Counted from the first letter of the stretch, positions 53,769 to 63,302 are shown. The stretch is 64,000 bases of DNA from Lachnospiraceae bacterium (GCA_017936785.1 JAGBEV010000053.1:1-64000), one strand, 5' to 3'. Numbers and translations are program-made. The notes: a model not told the origin generated them from the letters alone.

Positions 53769-54065
53769 CTATTTGCATCCGGCGTTGCCTGCATCTTCCA
53801 GCACGTCAAAAGCATCGCCTTTAGCCCATGGGCTTCCCACATCACATCTGCCGTGATGATATGCCTTTGCGCTCTTTCCTGCTTTTACATCTTCTGACAC
53901 TGCTACATTTAATCTGCTGATATCGGAATTTCCGAATTTTTCCAGGATCGCCAGCATGTTTTCAATATCTTCTTCGCTGACTTCCTCCTGTTTTTTCTTC
54001 TCTTCCTCTTCCGCAGCAATCAGGTCTGTAATAAAAACCGGTTCCTTATTATTTTTATCATTCAT
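53769..54065 (-). CDS. 98-aa acidic protein with conserved-looking Cys/His tail
   Basis: Not recognised. RBS GGAGAGGGAAGCTT, start overlapping the wecB end by 8 bases. Residues 17-50 are acidic and helical (EEEEKKKQEEVSEEDIENML). The C-terminal 30 residues are different in character: AYHHGRCDVGSPWAKGDAF, ending AGNAGCK (Cys74 and Cys97, His70 and His71). A leader-plus-core layout recalls RiPP precursors, but no modifying enzyme is nearby. It may also be a metal-binding or redox partner. It is coupled to wecB and the DUF2156 gene. Confidence 0.7.
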   Translation of the reverse strand: MNDKNNKEPVFITDLIAAEEEEKKKQEEVSEEDIENMLAILEKFGNSDISRLNVAVSEDVKAGKSAKAYHHGRCDVGSPWAKGDAFDVLEDAGNAGCK

Positions 54066-55182
54066 AAGCTTCCCTCTCCAATATATCTGCAATCTGTCTG
54101 CTGGCTGTTCCGTCTCCATACGGATTTGCTGCCCGACTCATCATATCATAAATTTCATGATTTTCCACCAAAAGTTTAAATTCTTTATAAATATTTTCCT
54201 TTTTCGTCCCTGCAAGACGCAGCGTTCCCGCTGCTACACCTTCCGGTCTCTCTGTAGTATCCCGCAATACCAGCACCGGTTTTCCCAAGGCAGGAGCTTC
54301 CTCCTGAATACCTCCGCTGTCAGTAAGGATCAAAAAGGAGCGTTCCATAAGATTGTGGAACGTCACAACCTCCATAGGATCGATCAGCCGCACCCTGTCC
54401 ATCCCGGCAAACACTTCATCCGCTGCCTTTCTGACCTGTGGATTGTAATGAACAGGATACACCAGCCTCAAATCCGTATGCTCCAAAAGCACCTGCCTGA
54501 TTCCTCCAAAAATATCATATAAAGGCTGCCCTAAGTTCTCCCTGCGGTGTGCCGTCAGCAAAATCAGCCTCCCGTCGCCCGTCCATCTGTCTATCTCATC
54601 CAATACGGGATCGGAAAAATCCTTGGAAACCGTAGTATGCAGCGCATCAATGGCAGTATTCCCCGTTATAAAAATATGCTCTTTATTCTTTCCTTCCTGT
54701 ATTAAATGTTCTGCCGCCGCCTCTGTAGGTGCAAAATGAAGGGCGGCAATGCTGCCGATTGCCTGTCTGTTAAATTCTTCCGGATATGGTGCATGAATAT
54801 CATAGGTGCGCAGCCCCGCTTCTACATGTCCTACAGGAATATTCATATAAAATGCTGCCAGTGCACTGGCAAAAGCTGTGGAAGTATCTCCATGAACTAA
54901 TACCATATCCGGCTTTTCCCTTGCATAAATTTCCTTCATGCCTTTTAAGACCTTTTCCGTAATATCGAACAAGGTCTGCCCCTGCTCCATGATTTTCAGA
55001 TCATAATCCGGCTTCACGCAGAAGCTGCAAAGCACTTGCTCTAACATTTCCCTATGCTGCCCCGTAACGCATACTATTATACGAAATTTTTCTCTGTTTT
55101 TCAGCTCCTTTACCAGGGGGCACATTTTGATCGCCTCCGGTCTGGTGCCGAAGACAAGAACTATTTTACGTTTTTTCTCCAT
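54058..55182 (-). CDS. wecB: UDP-N-acetylglucosamine 2-epimerase (non-hydrolysing)
   Basis: 374 aa. Interconverts UDP-GlcNAc and UDP-ManNAc for surface polysaccharide synthesis. Motifs: VFGTRPEAIKMCPLVKEL, HGDTSTAFASALAAFY, HVEAGLRTYD, PEEFNRQAIGSIAALHFAPT, LTAHRRENLG and LTDSGGIQEEAP. It is 38 bases after the large membrane protein gene in the exosortase-region operon, so it may supply ManNAc to the glycan built by the glycosyltransferases here. Confidence 0.94.
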   Translation of the reverse strand: MEKKRKIVLVFGTRPEAIKMCPLVKELKNREKFRIIVCVTGQHREMLEQVLCSFCVKPDYDLKIMEQGQTLFDITEKVLKGMKEIYAREKPDMVLVHGDTSTAFASALAAFYMNIPVGHVEAGLRTYDIHAPYPEEFNRQAIGSIAALHFAPTEAAAEHLIQEGKNKEHIFITGNTAIDALHTTVSKDFSDPVLDEIDRWTGDGRLILLTAHRRENLGQPLYDIFGGIRQVLLEHTDLRLVYPVHYNPQVRKAADEVFAGMDRVRLIDPMEVVTFHNLMERSFLILTDSGGIQEEAPALGKPVLVLRDTTERPEGVAAGTLRLAGTKKENIYKEFKLLVENHEIYDMMSRAANPYGDGTASRQIADILEREAYE

Positions 55183-55220
55183 GAGGTCATCTATCCTTTT
55201 TCTCGTTTGTGTTCTGCATT

Positions 55221-57689
55221 TTATTTTCTGTTGTCAGGTTTTTCCCCTGTCAAAATGCCAATTGCTGCCAGCATCCCCAGTATGCTGACACATATTCCCG
55301 GAATGAACAGAGGATATTGAAAGTTGATTCTGGTTTCCCCCGAAGCAACCTGCAGCAAATGGTTTTGCTCCTTTATCTGTCTGGCAGATGTAAAGATATC
55401 CTGATACGCCAGGGTAGTGTTGATCGCCGCATCCTCACAGCCTTCTTCTGCCCAAATCGTAATTCCTTTTGCATCCGCCTCATATTCCACTTCCACCAAG
55501 GTCCTCAGAGGCAGCTGCTCCGTCGGAATTCCCAGTAACTCCGTCATCATTTCTATTACTTCTTCATCTCCGGTTTCCGTTACATGATACATCAGATTTA
55601 AACCCAAATAGCAAATATTGTCATGATCAGAATTCTTTCCTGCAAAAACCAGTTCCTCCCCTTCAAAAGAAAAAGTTCCTACAATATCCATATTGCCGGT
55701 CAGATATCCTGTATTCCATGTAGCATTTTCTTCGGAAAATCCTGCAGTCAGTATTTCCCGGTCATAGTAATTCAAGATAGGAAAGCGTTTTTCAAGAGTA
55801 ACCGCCATGGACGTTACCCCTAAGAAAGTCTGCTGTTTGGTAGTTTCATCTGCCGGCACATGGGTCATATCGATCACAACCCTCACGCCCCTGTCTGAAG
55901 CCTCCTGCAGCAGTTTTTCCGCTGCATCCCTGTCATGATAGGAAAAACCGCTTAAAAAAATGGTTTCATAGTTTAAAAGCTCTTCTAAGGTATAATCATC
56001 CACATAATCGGAATTTCCTTCTGTAAAAGCCGGAAAATACAAAGTCATAATATTGGCATAACTGCCCAGGGCAAGTCCCTGGTATCTGGTGACCATCCCA
56101 AAAGAATCCGGGGTATCCTTTTTGAATAAATAAGCAACATCCGTTGTTCCCACCTGCCTGTAGCCGCTTGCGGCAGCGCCTGCTAAAAGGTCTTCATAGG
56201 TTTTCCCATTTTTCCCTACAAACTGTTTGAATACCAGAACCGTGTCATTTCCCATCTCCAGACATCGGTCAAACAAATAAACATAAGCCTCGTTTTCCAA
56301 TGCCGTATTAAGCATTACGATATTTTCTGATGTTGCCGCTCCCTGCCATGCCCAGCCATAGGTATAATCCACTGCATCAACGCCTCTGCAAAGCTCATAG
56401 GAAGGGTAGGATCCCAGGCTGCTCAAATCCATAATTGCAGCCCTTTGAACTGTATGTTCCTTAACCGCATCCGTATTAACTACCGCATTATATGATGCCT
56501 CTGTCAGATATCTGTCAAACATCAGGGAAGGCACACAGTCTGCAAGCAGGATCAAAACAGCTAACACCCCATACTTCCTTTTCAGGCTTTTCCATTCCAC
56601 CATGGACAAAAAGAAAAATCCATAGACAATGGTAGCAAAGCGCATCATCCAAAACAATTGGTTTAAAGGCATTTTCTTTAAGACCGGCAAAAGCGCCGGA
56701 GTGGTCAGTGCCAATATTACAAGTGACAACACAAATCCCGCTTTTTTCTTATTCTCTGCCAGAAGAATACCTGCCACGGACAAAAATACAACGGCAATGC
56801 CATAATAAAAAGTATCCGTGATCCCGCTGATACGGTTCATGGGATTTAAGGAAACGGACAGATCATACATAAGAGATGCCATGACCCCGGAACTGGATTC
56901 AGGATTCATGGAGACCATTCCTCCCGACAGTGCCGGAATCAGCCATATTCCAGTTAACATAATTCCGCACACCATACTGCCTAAAATCCAGACAGCCCGG
57001 TGAAGTCCCCGGTTTTTATGATAGTCAAACAACAGAAACAGAAATGTGCCCACACCCATCATAGCAGCGATCATCACATGAGAAAGAGTGATCATGGACA
57101 TAGTTAACATAACGCCAATCAATGCCCTCTTTTTACCTTCTCTGATATAAATCCAGAAATAATAGATCAAATAGGGAATCACAATACTCGTAAGCATTCT
57201 GGGCAGATTTCCTTCGCAAAAAAATACTCTGAAATTTTCCGGCATAAAAAACCAAAGTAAGGCAAAGGAAAGCCCCATCCACGGCTTTTCTCCTCTCTTT
57301 CCCATAAGGATAAAAGGAATCCCTCCGAAAAACAGGGATACGCCTGCAAATAAATAATATGCCGTGACCAGCTCTCCCCCTGACAAAAACAGCAGCAGGG
57401 ACATCAGGTAATAAGGAAGAGGCGCCCAGTAACGATAAAGCTGGATACCATTGTACCAGCTGCTTTCATAAAGAGGATACCAGTTTCCTTTTTTGATATT
57501 CTCATACATCACATCAGATTTAAACAGATGCCCCCAGATATCATTTCCCGAAGGCTGGATTCCCTTATTCTTCAGGAAAACCACATAGAAAGCACTGATT
57601 CCAAAGAGCAGTATCAGGCTAAACGCCATTATGAAATTGGGGGATAAAGACTTTTTCAAGCCGCCTTGCTTCTCATTATTTATCGGCAC
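55221..57689 (-). CDS. large multi-pass membrane protein of the exosortase G locus
   Basis: 822 aa. About 11 membrane helices (20-440) resemble YfhO/GT-C-like and the '6-pyruvoyl-tetrahydropterin synthase related' membrane domain. A large extracytoplasmic region (about 440-790) contains an alpha/beta part with IFLSGFSYHDRDAAEKLLQEA and VRVVIDMTHVPADE. The C-terminus has one more helix. Such proteins are conserved beside XrtG as I remember. It may act as a lipid-linked sugar transferase. A GTG start overlaps the pterin-like gene by 14 bases. Confidence 0.75.
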   Translation of the reverse strand: MPINNEKQGGLKKSLSPNFIMAFSLILLFGISAFYVVFLKNKGIQPSGNDIWGHLFKSDVMYENIKKGNWYPLYESSWYNGIQLYRYWAPLPYYLMSLLLFLSGGELVTAYYLFAGVSLFFGGIPFILMGKRGEKPWMGLSFALLWFFMPENFRVFFCEGNLPRMLTSIVIPYLIYYFWIYIREGKKRALIGVMLTMSMITLSHVMIAAMMGVGTFLFLLFDYHKNRGLHRAVWILGSMVCGIMLTGIWLIPALSGGMVSMNPESSSGVMASLMYDLSVSLNPMNRISGITDTFYYGIAVVFLSVAGILLAENKKKAGFVLSLVILALTTPALLPVLKKMPLNQLFWMMRFATIVYGFFFLSMVEWKSLKRKYGVLAVLILLADCVPSLMFDRYLTEASYNAVVNTDAVKEHTVQRAAIMDLSSLGSYPSYELCRGVDAVDYTYGWAWQGAATSENIVMLNTALENEAYVYLFDRCLEMGNDTVLVFKQFVGKNGKTYEDLLAGAAASGYRQVGTTDVAYLFKKDTPDSFGMVTRYQGLALGSYANIMTLYFPAFTEGNSDYVDDYTLEELLNYETIFLSGFSYHDRDAAEKLLQEASDRGVRVVIDMTHVPADETTKQQTFLGVTSMAVTLEKRFPILNYYDREILTAGFSEENATWNTGYLTGNMDIVGTFSFEGEELVFAGKNSDHDNICYLGLNLMYHVTETGDEEVIEMMTELLGIPTEQLPLRTLVEVEYEADAKGITIWAEEGCEDAAINTTLAYQDIFTSARQIKEQNHLLQVASGETRINFQYPLFIPGICVSILGMLAAIGILTGEKPDNRK

Positions 57690-58119
57690 CCTTAATTTCC
57701 TCCAGCAACATATCTGTCAATGAATTTAAAGACTGCATTTCCCCTGTTTCTCCTTCATCGATCAGGCTGATCACGTAGGAGCGGGTAGGAGTCTCACTCA
57801 TTTCCATCATTAAAAATATCCAGCCCTCTTTATTGAGGATCTCCACCAGTTGTTCTTTAAAGTACTCACAGCAATTCTCCAAAGTGGGATTGATCACATC
57901 AAAGGGCTTAATGTCATTTAAAAGCTGATCCTGAAAACGATCCATAAATTCCTCTACTTTTTGTTCCAGCACATGAAACTCTACAAATTCATCCCTGTCC
58001 TTAATCACATTTAAGGTAATCTCCCATGTATGAGGATGTACCTGTCCCCTGACACCATTCATATAAATAGCATGTCTGGCATTCAGATAAAATTTGAATT
58101 TATATTGTTTATAACGCAT
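57676..58119 (-). CDS. 6-pyruvoyl-tetrahydropterin synthase-like protein (copy 1)
   Basis: 147 aa, T-fold type. The three zinc-ligand histidines are recognisable (His16 in ARHA, His28 and His30 in HPHTW). The catalytic cysteine that precedes HGH in QueD is absent and the loop is shortened. It probably does not make pterins. RBS AAGGAGCAGGGGT; 14 bases after the sensor gene and overlapping the large membrane protein. A second copy is at 63330-63782, so the locus is bracketed by these proteins. Confidence 0.82.
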   Translation of the reverse strand: MRYKQYKFKFYLNARHAIYMNGVRGQVHPHTWEITLNVIKDRDEFVEFHVLEQKVEEFMDRFQDQLLNDIKPFDVINPTLENCCEYFKEQLVEILNKEGWIFLMMEMSETPTRSYVISLIDEGETGEMQSLNSLTDMLLEEIKGADK

Positions 58120-58133
58120 ACCCCTGCTCCTTT

Positions 58134-59222
58134 TCAGTTATCATCAAACCCGCTCTTTTCAAAAACCTTCAGAGGATCTTCCCCTTCCAGGACCGGATAC
58201 AGTTTCAATTCCATTTTTAAATTTCTGCTTTTTGAGGATGCTTCCCACTCATCAAGAATTTCCTTTTTCTGCCTCTCTGCCTCCTGCAGACCGGTCTTAT
58301 AGAGAATGGCAACAAATCTTCCTTTGCCCACTTCTGCCATGATCTGGGTACTTTTCAACCGTTCCTTGATAAAATTCATCATACTGAAAATTTCATCCCG
58401 TCCATAATAGCGTTCTTCCATCACTACCCGGGCAAAGAGAAATGTAATGGGAAACAGGGCAGTATCAGAAGACTTCTGCAATAGCACTCTGACCACATCC
58501 ATATCGTAGCAGCCCAATACATTCCTCACATGAGACTCCTGTTGTATCTGGGCATTCATAACCGCTTCCTCCTGCCGCACTTCTTCCTCATATTCCGTAA
58601 ACTGTTCATTTCTTTTCGTCAATTCCACATTTACCTTCGCCAGACTGCGATCTCTGGCATTTAACAGCCCCGTTACAAAAATCAGACCTCCTGCCAAAAT
58701 AAGCACCAGAAGAGAAACAGAAAGTATTATATAAATTTCATGCTTAGTAACCTTAGCAGCGGATAAGGCATGATCCCTGTCTGTAATAATGCCCACCCAA
58801 AGACTTTCTCCTTCATCGGAAAAAAAAGCACCGCTAATTGTCAGGATTTCCTCCTGATCTTCCAGATAAGCAAGAAAACTTTCTGTTTCCGAAAGGGAAT
58901 TCAGATTCCTGGTAGTGGTATCATTTTGGGCAAAAACCACGTTCTCTTCATCGTACAAAAATACCCATCTGCTGCCGGACACCGGAAACTTTTGGCGGAT
59001 AAACCCGATCATTTCCTCCCGGCTCCTGCCCTCCAGGGCAGCTCCCAAAAGCTCCGTTTCCTCCTGTTGTCTATTCTCATATTCCCTGACATAATATACC
59101 TCATTCTGCACCAGTTCGTTTCCGATAAAAACAGCTCCTGCTGCAATAACAAGAAAACATAGGATCAATACCGCCGGCATCCGCTTTTCCTTGTCCGCAA
59201 ACAAAGAAATCATTTTTTTCAT
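58134..59222 (-). CDS. membrane sensor with degenerate GGDEF-like domain
   Basis: 362 aa. TM1 at about 15-35, an extracellular Cache-like domain (about 40-155, with WVFLYDEENVVFAQND), TM2 at about 163-185, a coiled coil (about 190-230) and a C-terminal GGDEF-fold region where VGKGRFVAILYKTGLQEA replaces the GGDEF loop. It should be unable to make c-di-GMP. It may bind it or a ligand, much as PelD does for Pel polysaccharide. It lies between glycosyltransferase and pterin-like genes. Confidence 0.65.
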   Translation of the reverse strand: MKKMISLFADKEKRMPAVLILCFLVIAAGAVFIGNELVQNEVYYVREYENRQQEETELLGAALEGRSREEMIGFIRQKFPVSGSRWVFLYDEENVVFAQNDTTTRNLNSLSETESFLAYLEDQEEILTISGAFFSDEGESLWVGIITDRDHALSAAKVTKHEIYIILSVSLLVLILAGGLIFVTGLLNARDRSLAKVNVELTKRNEQFTEYEEEVRQEEAVMNAQIQQESHVRNVLGCYDMDVVRVLLQKSSDTALFPITFLFARVVMEERYYGRDEIFSMMNFIKERLKSTQIMAEVGKGRFVAILYKTGLQEAERQKKEILDEWEASSKSRNLKMELKLYPVLEGEDPLKVFEKSGFDDN

Positions 59223-59241
59223 AAACAGTTCTCCATCCTGA

Positions 59242-60021
59242 CTATTTTGAAAACCGAAGACTAAAAGCCAGTTTTACACTATTTACCGCAGTCTTCAGTA
59301 CCTTCATCTTACTGGTTCCTTTTTTCTCCTCATAGTGAAGGGAAAATGGAGATTCCATAAACACTGCTCCTGACCGGTACAGCTTGTAAAGCAATTCCGC
59401 CATACAGGTAAATCCGCTTTCTTCAATAAGCTTTTCTCCGTATTTTTCCATTCCCTCCAGCAGAATTTCTCTTTTATAAAGACGATAGCCGCAGGTATAG
59501 TCTCTGACCCCGGGAACTCTCAGGATCAATTCATATACCAACCGTGCTCCCTGGCTGGTCAACAGCCTGTATCCTGCCACTCCATGCACTTCTGATCTCT
59601 TGCAATATCTGGATGCAATGACTACATCAGGATTTTTACCGCTTTCATACATACGATGAAGCATTCCTCCGATATACCTGGGTTTCTGGGTATTATCACA
59701 ATCCATAACGCATACACAGGCACAGTCTTCCTTTGCCGCCGCATAAAAAATTCCTGTTTTCAAAGCTTCTCCCAGCCCCTTATTGACTTCATGGTTGATC
59801 AACGTACAGTTGGGAAACAACCCTTCCATTTTCTCTCCGATTTCCCTGGTTTTGTCGCAGCTTCCGTCATTGACGATGACGATCCTGGTATCCAGATAAA
59901 ATCTGTGGCGAATCTTCTCCTCAAAACGCAGCCAGTCATTTACCAGTTTTTCCACATTTTCTTCTTCATTGTAGGCAGGCAGCACTACATATAACTTTGG
60001 GTTTATGTTATTCCGATTCAT
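59242..60021 (-). CDS. glycosyltransferase family 2 (DPM1-like)
   Basis: 259 aa from the ATG behind GGAGGACAAAGAT; 30 upstream codons are rejected for lack of an RBS. GT-A fold: LYVVLPAYNEEENVEKLV, VIVNDGSCDKT, NHEVNKGLGEALKTG and VCVMDCDNTQKP, the last giving the metal-binding acidic pair. It resembles dolichol/undecaprenyl-phosphate mannosyl- or glucosyltransferases, which charge lipid carriers, but has no membrane helices. It follows the processive transferase by 26 bases. Confidence 0.88.
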   Translation of the reverse strand: MNRNNINPKLYVVLPAYNEEENVEKLVNDWLRFEEKIRHRFYLDTRIVIVNDGSCDKTREIGEKMEGLFPNCTLINHEVNKGLGEALKTGIFYAAAKEDCACVCVMDCDNTQKPRYIGGMLHRMYESGKNPDVVIASRYCKRSEVHGVAGYRLLTSQGARLVYELILRVPGVRDYTCGYRLYKREILLEGMEKYGEKLIEESGFTCMAELLYKLYRSGAVFMESPFSLHYEEKKGTSKMKVLKTAVNSVKLAFSLRFSK

Positions 60022-60047
60022 ATCTTTGTCCTCCATAAAAATTACTA

Positions 60048-61430
60048 TTAAACCTCTTCTTCCCTTATATTCACTTCTTTCCGCAAAACCTCCAGCAGCC
60101 TGGTAAGCCACAGAAAATCATGCCGGATGATATCTTCTGCAATCTCCAGCTCCTCGGTAAAATTCCGCATTCTCCAGGTCGTAGCACCTTTTACGGAATT
60201 GATAATGCCCGCAAACCGGAACCAGAATATCAGAAAATTGTAAAGGGGCAGGAAAAATACCAGATACCATTTTCTTGCATAATATCGTCTCAGATCCTTA
60301 AAATCTGCCAAAAACAAAATAATACAAAAATACAATAAAACCGTAGCAAAAACATATAAAAGATACATAACTGCCACAGACTGGATGATCAGACTGAAAG
60401 GATAATTGATAAATCCCAGACAGATCAGGGCAAAATACCAGATCATCCGCGGAAAAGCGAAGGTATGGTCAAACATGATCAGCCTTATGACAAAATCGGA
60501 AAAGAACCCCTTGACCGGCTCCATCTTTTTCTGCATAAACATATGCATGACTTCCAATTCACCTCTCTGCCAACGCTGTCTCTGGATATAAAGCCTGTTC
60601 ATATCCTCAATAGGGTCCACAAAGAAGATCGCATTGTTACAGAGCGCTACCTTTTCCTTCCGGGAATCCCTGATCTGAAAAGTAACATGGGTATCCTCAC
60701 AGACCGTATCTGTATTATACAGCTGGGTCTTCAGAATAGAAGACTTCCGAAAAGCAGAAAATGCTCCGGATAAGGTAAAAATATTATTAAATTCCGACTG
60801 AAAATTCCTCCCTGCCAAAAATGCCTGACAATATTCAAAAAATTCCAGTTTCCGAAACTGCCGCTTAAAAAATCCTTTCGTCCCATCCACCATTTCAGGA
60901 TTTGTCATAATAGTACCCGTCATACAATGAATCTGAGGATTTTGTTCAAACTTCGTTACCATATTGCGCAAAGCATTTTTTTGCAGCATCCCGTCACTGT
61001 CAATATGGATAATATATTTTCCATAGCTGTTGAACAGAGCCAGATTCAGAGCCTTGGATTTTCCCTGCTTGGAATTTACCCAGTTGATAGTCAATTCCGG
61101 AAATTCCTTCTGACACCTGCAGAACACTTCAAAGCTGTTATCGGTACTCATATTATTCACTAACAAAATATAAATCTGATCATTATCATAATCCGATTCA
61201 TAAATAGACCGGATACAGCGGTACAAGCTGTCTGCTGAATTATAAACCGGAACGATCAGGGTAATTTCCGGAAGAAAAGTAAGTTTCTCCGCTTTTTTTT
61301 GAAATACCTTTTTCTTTAACAGAATAAAGAAATCCGCAACCGTAGGAATCACTTCCATGATAATAGGAATGATGACCCAAGCCGCCCAGAAAAAAATGGA
61401 GCTATGAAAAAACTCACTTATGAATTTCAT
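60048..61430 (-). CDS. processive glycosyltransferase family 2, exosortase G-associated
   Basis: About 460 aa. A membrane helix at the N-terminus (WAAWVIIPIIMEVIPTVADFF), a GT-A domain with ITLIVPVYNSADSL, YIIHIDSDGML (DxD) and VCEDTHVTF (ED), the processivity motif QRQRWQRGELE, and three or more C-terminal helices. This is the layout of polysaccharide synthases such as hyaluronan or cellulose synthase without PilZ. A transferase of this kind is a recognised neighbour of XrtG. The start overlaps XrtG by 17 bases; an upstream start is also possible. Confidence 0.88.
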   Translation of the reverse strand: MKFISEFFHSSIFFWAAWVIIPIIMEVIPTVADFFILLKKKVFQKKAEKLTFLPEITLIVPVYNSADSLYRCIRSIYESDYDNDQIYILLVNNMSTDNSFEVFCRCQKEFPELTINWVNSKQGKSKALNLALFNSYGKYIIHIDSDGMLQKNALRNMVTKFEQNPQIHCMTGTIMTNPEMVDGTKGFFKRQFRKLEFFEYCQAFLAGRNFQSEFNNIFTLSGAFSAFRKSSILKTQLYNTDTVCEDTHVTFQIRDSRKEKVALCNNAIFFVDPIEDMNRLYIQRQRWQRGELEVMHMFMQKKMEPVKGFFSDFVIRLIMFDHTFAFPRMIWYFALICLGFINYPFSLIIQSVAVMYLLYVFATVLLYFCIILFLADFKDLRRYYARKWYLVFFLPLYNFLIFWFRFAGIINSVKGATTWRMRNFTEELEIAEDIIRHDFLWLTRLLEVLRKEVNIREEEV

Positions 61431-62007
61431 AACGGAACGCACCCACTTTCTGTCTGATAATCTGGGATTTGGTAAATACATAAAAATACAATGTTATGGT
61501 ACATGCATAAAAAACCAGTCTGCCGATAATCGTATGGGCAAGGAAATACATCTCTCCCCCAAAGCAATAGATCGTAAAACAGATAACAAAAATCCTTAAA
61601 ACATTGGAAGCAAAAATCAACAAAGCCCCTGCAATGCTGACCACGATCTTCTCATATAACCGATACACAGGAAAAAACCACAACAAAGCAATAAAAGCCA
61701 TTGTTTCGATAATGCCCGAACATTCAAAGTCGATATACAAAGACAGGTTTGTTCCCCCCGAAGAAATGAAAATAATCCCTTTTTGAAAATATGATTCATA
61801 CAGACCTGTCAACTGACCCAATATGCCTGAAACCGCCGCAACGGCTTTCTGCATAGGACCAACGACTATAGGTTCTATCCATATAATGGAAAAAATAAAG
61901 AATCCAACACTACCTGTGATAAAATACCAGAAATCAAGCTTGCCTCTTTTTTGTACGGTCAGCAGATATATCCAAAGGATAAAGATCAAAATGCTAAACC
62001 AGTTCAT
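61414..62007 (-). CDS. xrtG: exosortase family protein XrtG
   Basis: 197 aa with about six membrane helices. The exosortase catalytic residues are in place: Cys96 in YIDFECSGI, Arg138 in SNVLRIF, and His158 with Arg163 in AHTIIGRLVF. XrtG is the Gram-positive exosortase that is thought to recognise Firmicu-CTERM tails and to cleave or glycan-link them. The gene before it (overlap 4 bases) encodes such a tail. Biochemical proof for XrtG is lacking as far as I know. Confidence 0.9.
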   Translation of the reverse strand: MNWFSILIFILWIYLLTVQKRGKLDFWYFITGSVGFFIFSIIWIEPIVVGPMQKAVAAVSGILGQLTGLYESYFQKGIIFISSGGTNLSLYIDFECSGIIETMAFIALLWFFPVYRLYEKIVVSIAGALLIFASNVLRIFVICFTIYCFGGEMYFLAHTIIGRLVFYACTITLYFYVFTKSQIIRQKVGAFRYEIHK

Positions 62008-63302
62008 GATAAGCCCTTATCATCCTTTCTTTTCTTAGCCAAAAATCCAGCTGCAATGATCAATGCCGCCAAAGCTCCCAGCCAGGGGCCTGTAGGTGTA
62101 CCCGAGATTTCCACACCTTCTGCGCCAATATTGGGATTGTTCAAACGGATTGTAGACATCTGATCTACCGGTACTCCCGTAATCTCCGACAGACGCTCAA
62201 GGCTTAAGGAAAATTCAATTTCATCCCCTTTCCCTTCCATAGTATGTGCTTCATCATATATGGTAAATGCCACATCCCCGTCACAGGAAGGGTAATAGCC
62301 TACAAAAACATCAAAATTCGTATGAGTTCCTTCTCCCCAGCTGGTTCCAGAATTGCTCCAGTCGATATCGCCGCTTGGGGTCACCGGCAAAATCTGCAAC
62401 GGATATGTATTGCCGTTGATCTGCAGATTCCAAATCTGGATCTTCATCTGCGCCGTATACAAGTCGCTCATGGAAAAATGGGCATATAATCTGTCTCCTT
62501 CGATGGCAAGCTGCCCCATATGAACCGAATGTGTATTGTTACCGTTATATGTAATTTCTGTTCTGGGATAACCTGACCATTCCCCATAATATCCGTCCAC
62601 AGTAAGTTTCGAAGTCACAACCGGAGGTTTTTCTTCTCCGCCGCCTTCAGTACTGCCTGTATCTTCGCCGCCTTCATCCTTGCCTACCGTTCCGTCAGCC
62701 AGGCTTCCGCCGGTACTGCCGTCTGTTTGATTGCTGTCCCTGTCCCCGGCTTCATCCCCTGTATTGTCTTTTGTATTATCATTGTCCTCTTTGCCTTCAC
62801 CGCCGTTTTGTGCCTCTCCGTTTATGGCTACTTCCGCCCTGCCGCCGTTCCATCCGAAGGACATGGTGGAAATTCCCTCTCCGCCATAGGCACTGACCGG
62901 TATTTTAATGGACCAGTTCATGAAACCATAACCATAATCCGGCAAAGGATTTATATTTTGTACAGTTCCTTCCGCCCCGCCGATAGGCTGTCCCCAGGCA
63001 TTATACACCTGAAACATCCCGCCTTCTCCGCCATTGCCTGTATTCAAAACAATATTGGACATGGAGCCGTTTACAGGAACCCCATTGACTGCCACACTGA
63101 TCTGTGTTCCCAGATAATTTGACCAGGGTCCCTGATAATTCATATAAACAAATGTACCATCTGTAGTTACCTCCAGGGCTCCCCCATCAGAGGCCTGTAT
63201 ATTCTGTGCTGCCACATCGGTAACGTAGATTCCAAACATAACAACAAATGCAGTCAAAACTGCAAGACTTTTTTTCATAACACGAAATATTTTCATCTGC
63301 AT
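62004..63302 (-). CDS. secreted protein with Firmicu-CTERM sorting signal
   Basis: 432 aa. Signal peptide at 9-32 (ending VTDVAAQ). An N-terminal beta-rich domain (about 40-165: YMNYQGPWSNYLGTQISV) is followed by a low-complexity acidic Gly/Asn/Asp/Thr linker (about 168-232). A second domain (about 236-400) starts LTVDGYYGEWSGYPRTEITY and recalls carbohydrate-binding DOMON/CBM9-like folds. The C-terminus is TPTGPWLGALAALIIAAGFLAKKRK: a short PTG motif, a helix and a basic tail. It is the probable single substrate of the adjacent XrtG. Confidence 0.85.
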   Translation of the reverse strand: MQMKIFRVMKKSLAVLTAFVVMFGIYVTDVAAQNIQASDGGALEVTTDGTFVYMNYQGPWSNYLGTQISVAVNGVPVNGSMSNIVLNTGNGGEGGMFQVYNAWGQPIGGAEGTVQNINPLPDYGYGFMNWSIKIPVSAYGGEGISTMSFGWNGGRAEVAINGEAQNGGEGKEDNDNTKDNTGDEAGDRDSNQTDGSTGGSLADGTVGKDEGGEDTGSTEGGGEEKPPVVTSKLTVDGYYGEWSGYPRTEITYNGNNTHSVHMGQLAIEGDRLYAHFSMSDLYTAQMKIQIWNLQINGNTYPLQILPVTPSGDIDWSNSGTSWGEGTHTNFDVFVGYYPSCDGDVAFTIYDEAHTMEGKGDEIEFSLSLERLSEITGVPVDQMSTIRLNNPNIGAEGVEISGTPTGPWLGALAALIIAAGFLAKKRKDDKGLS

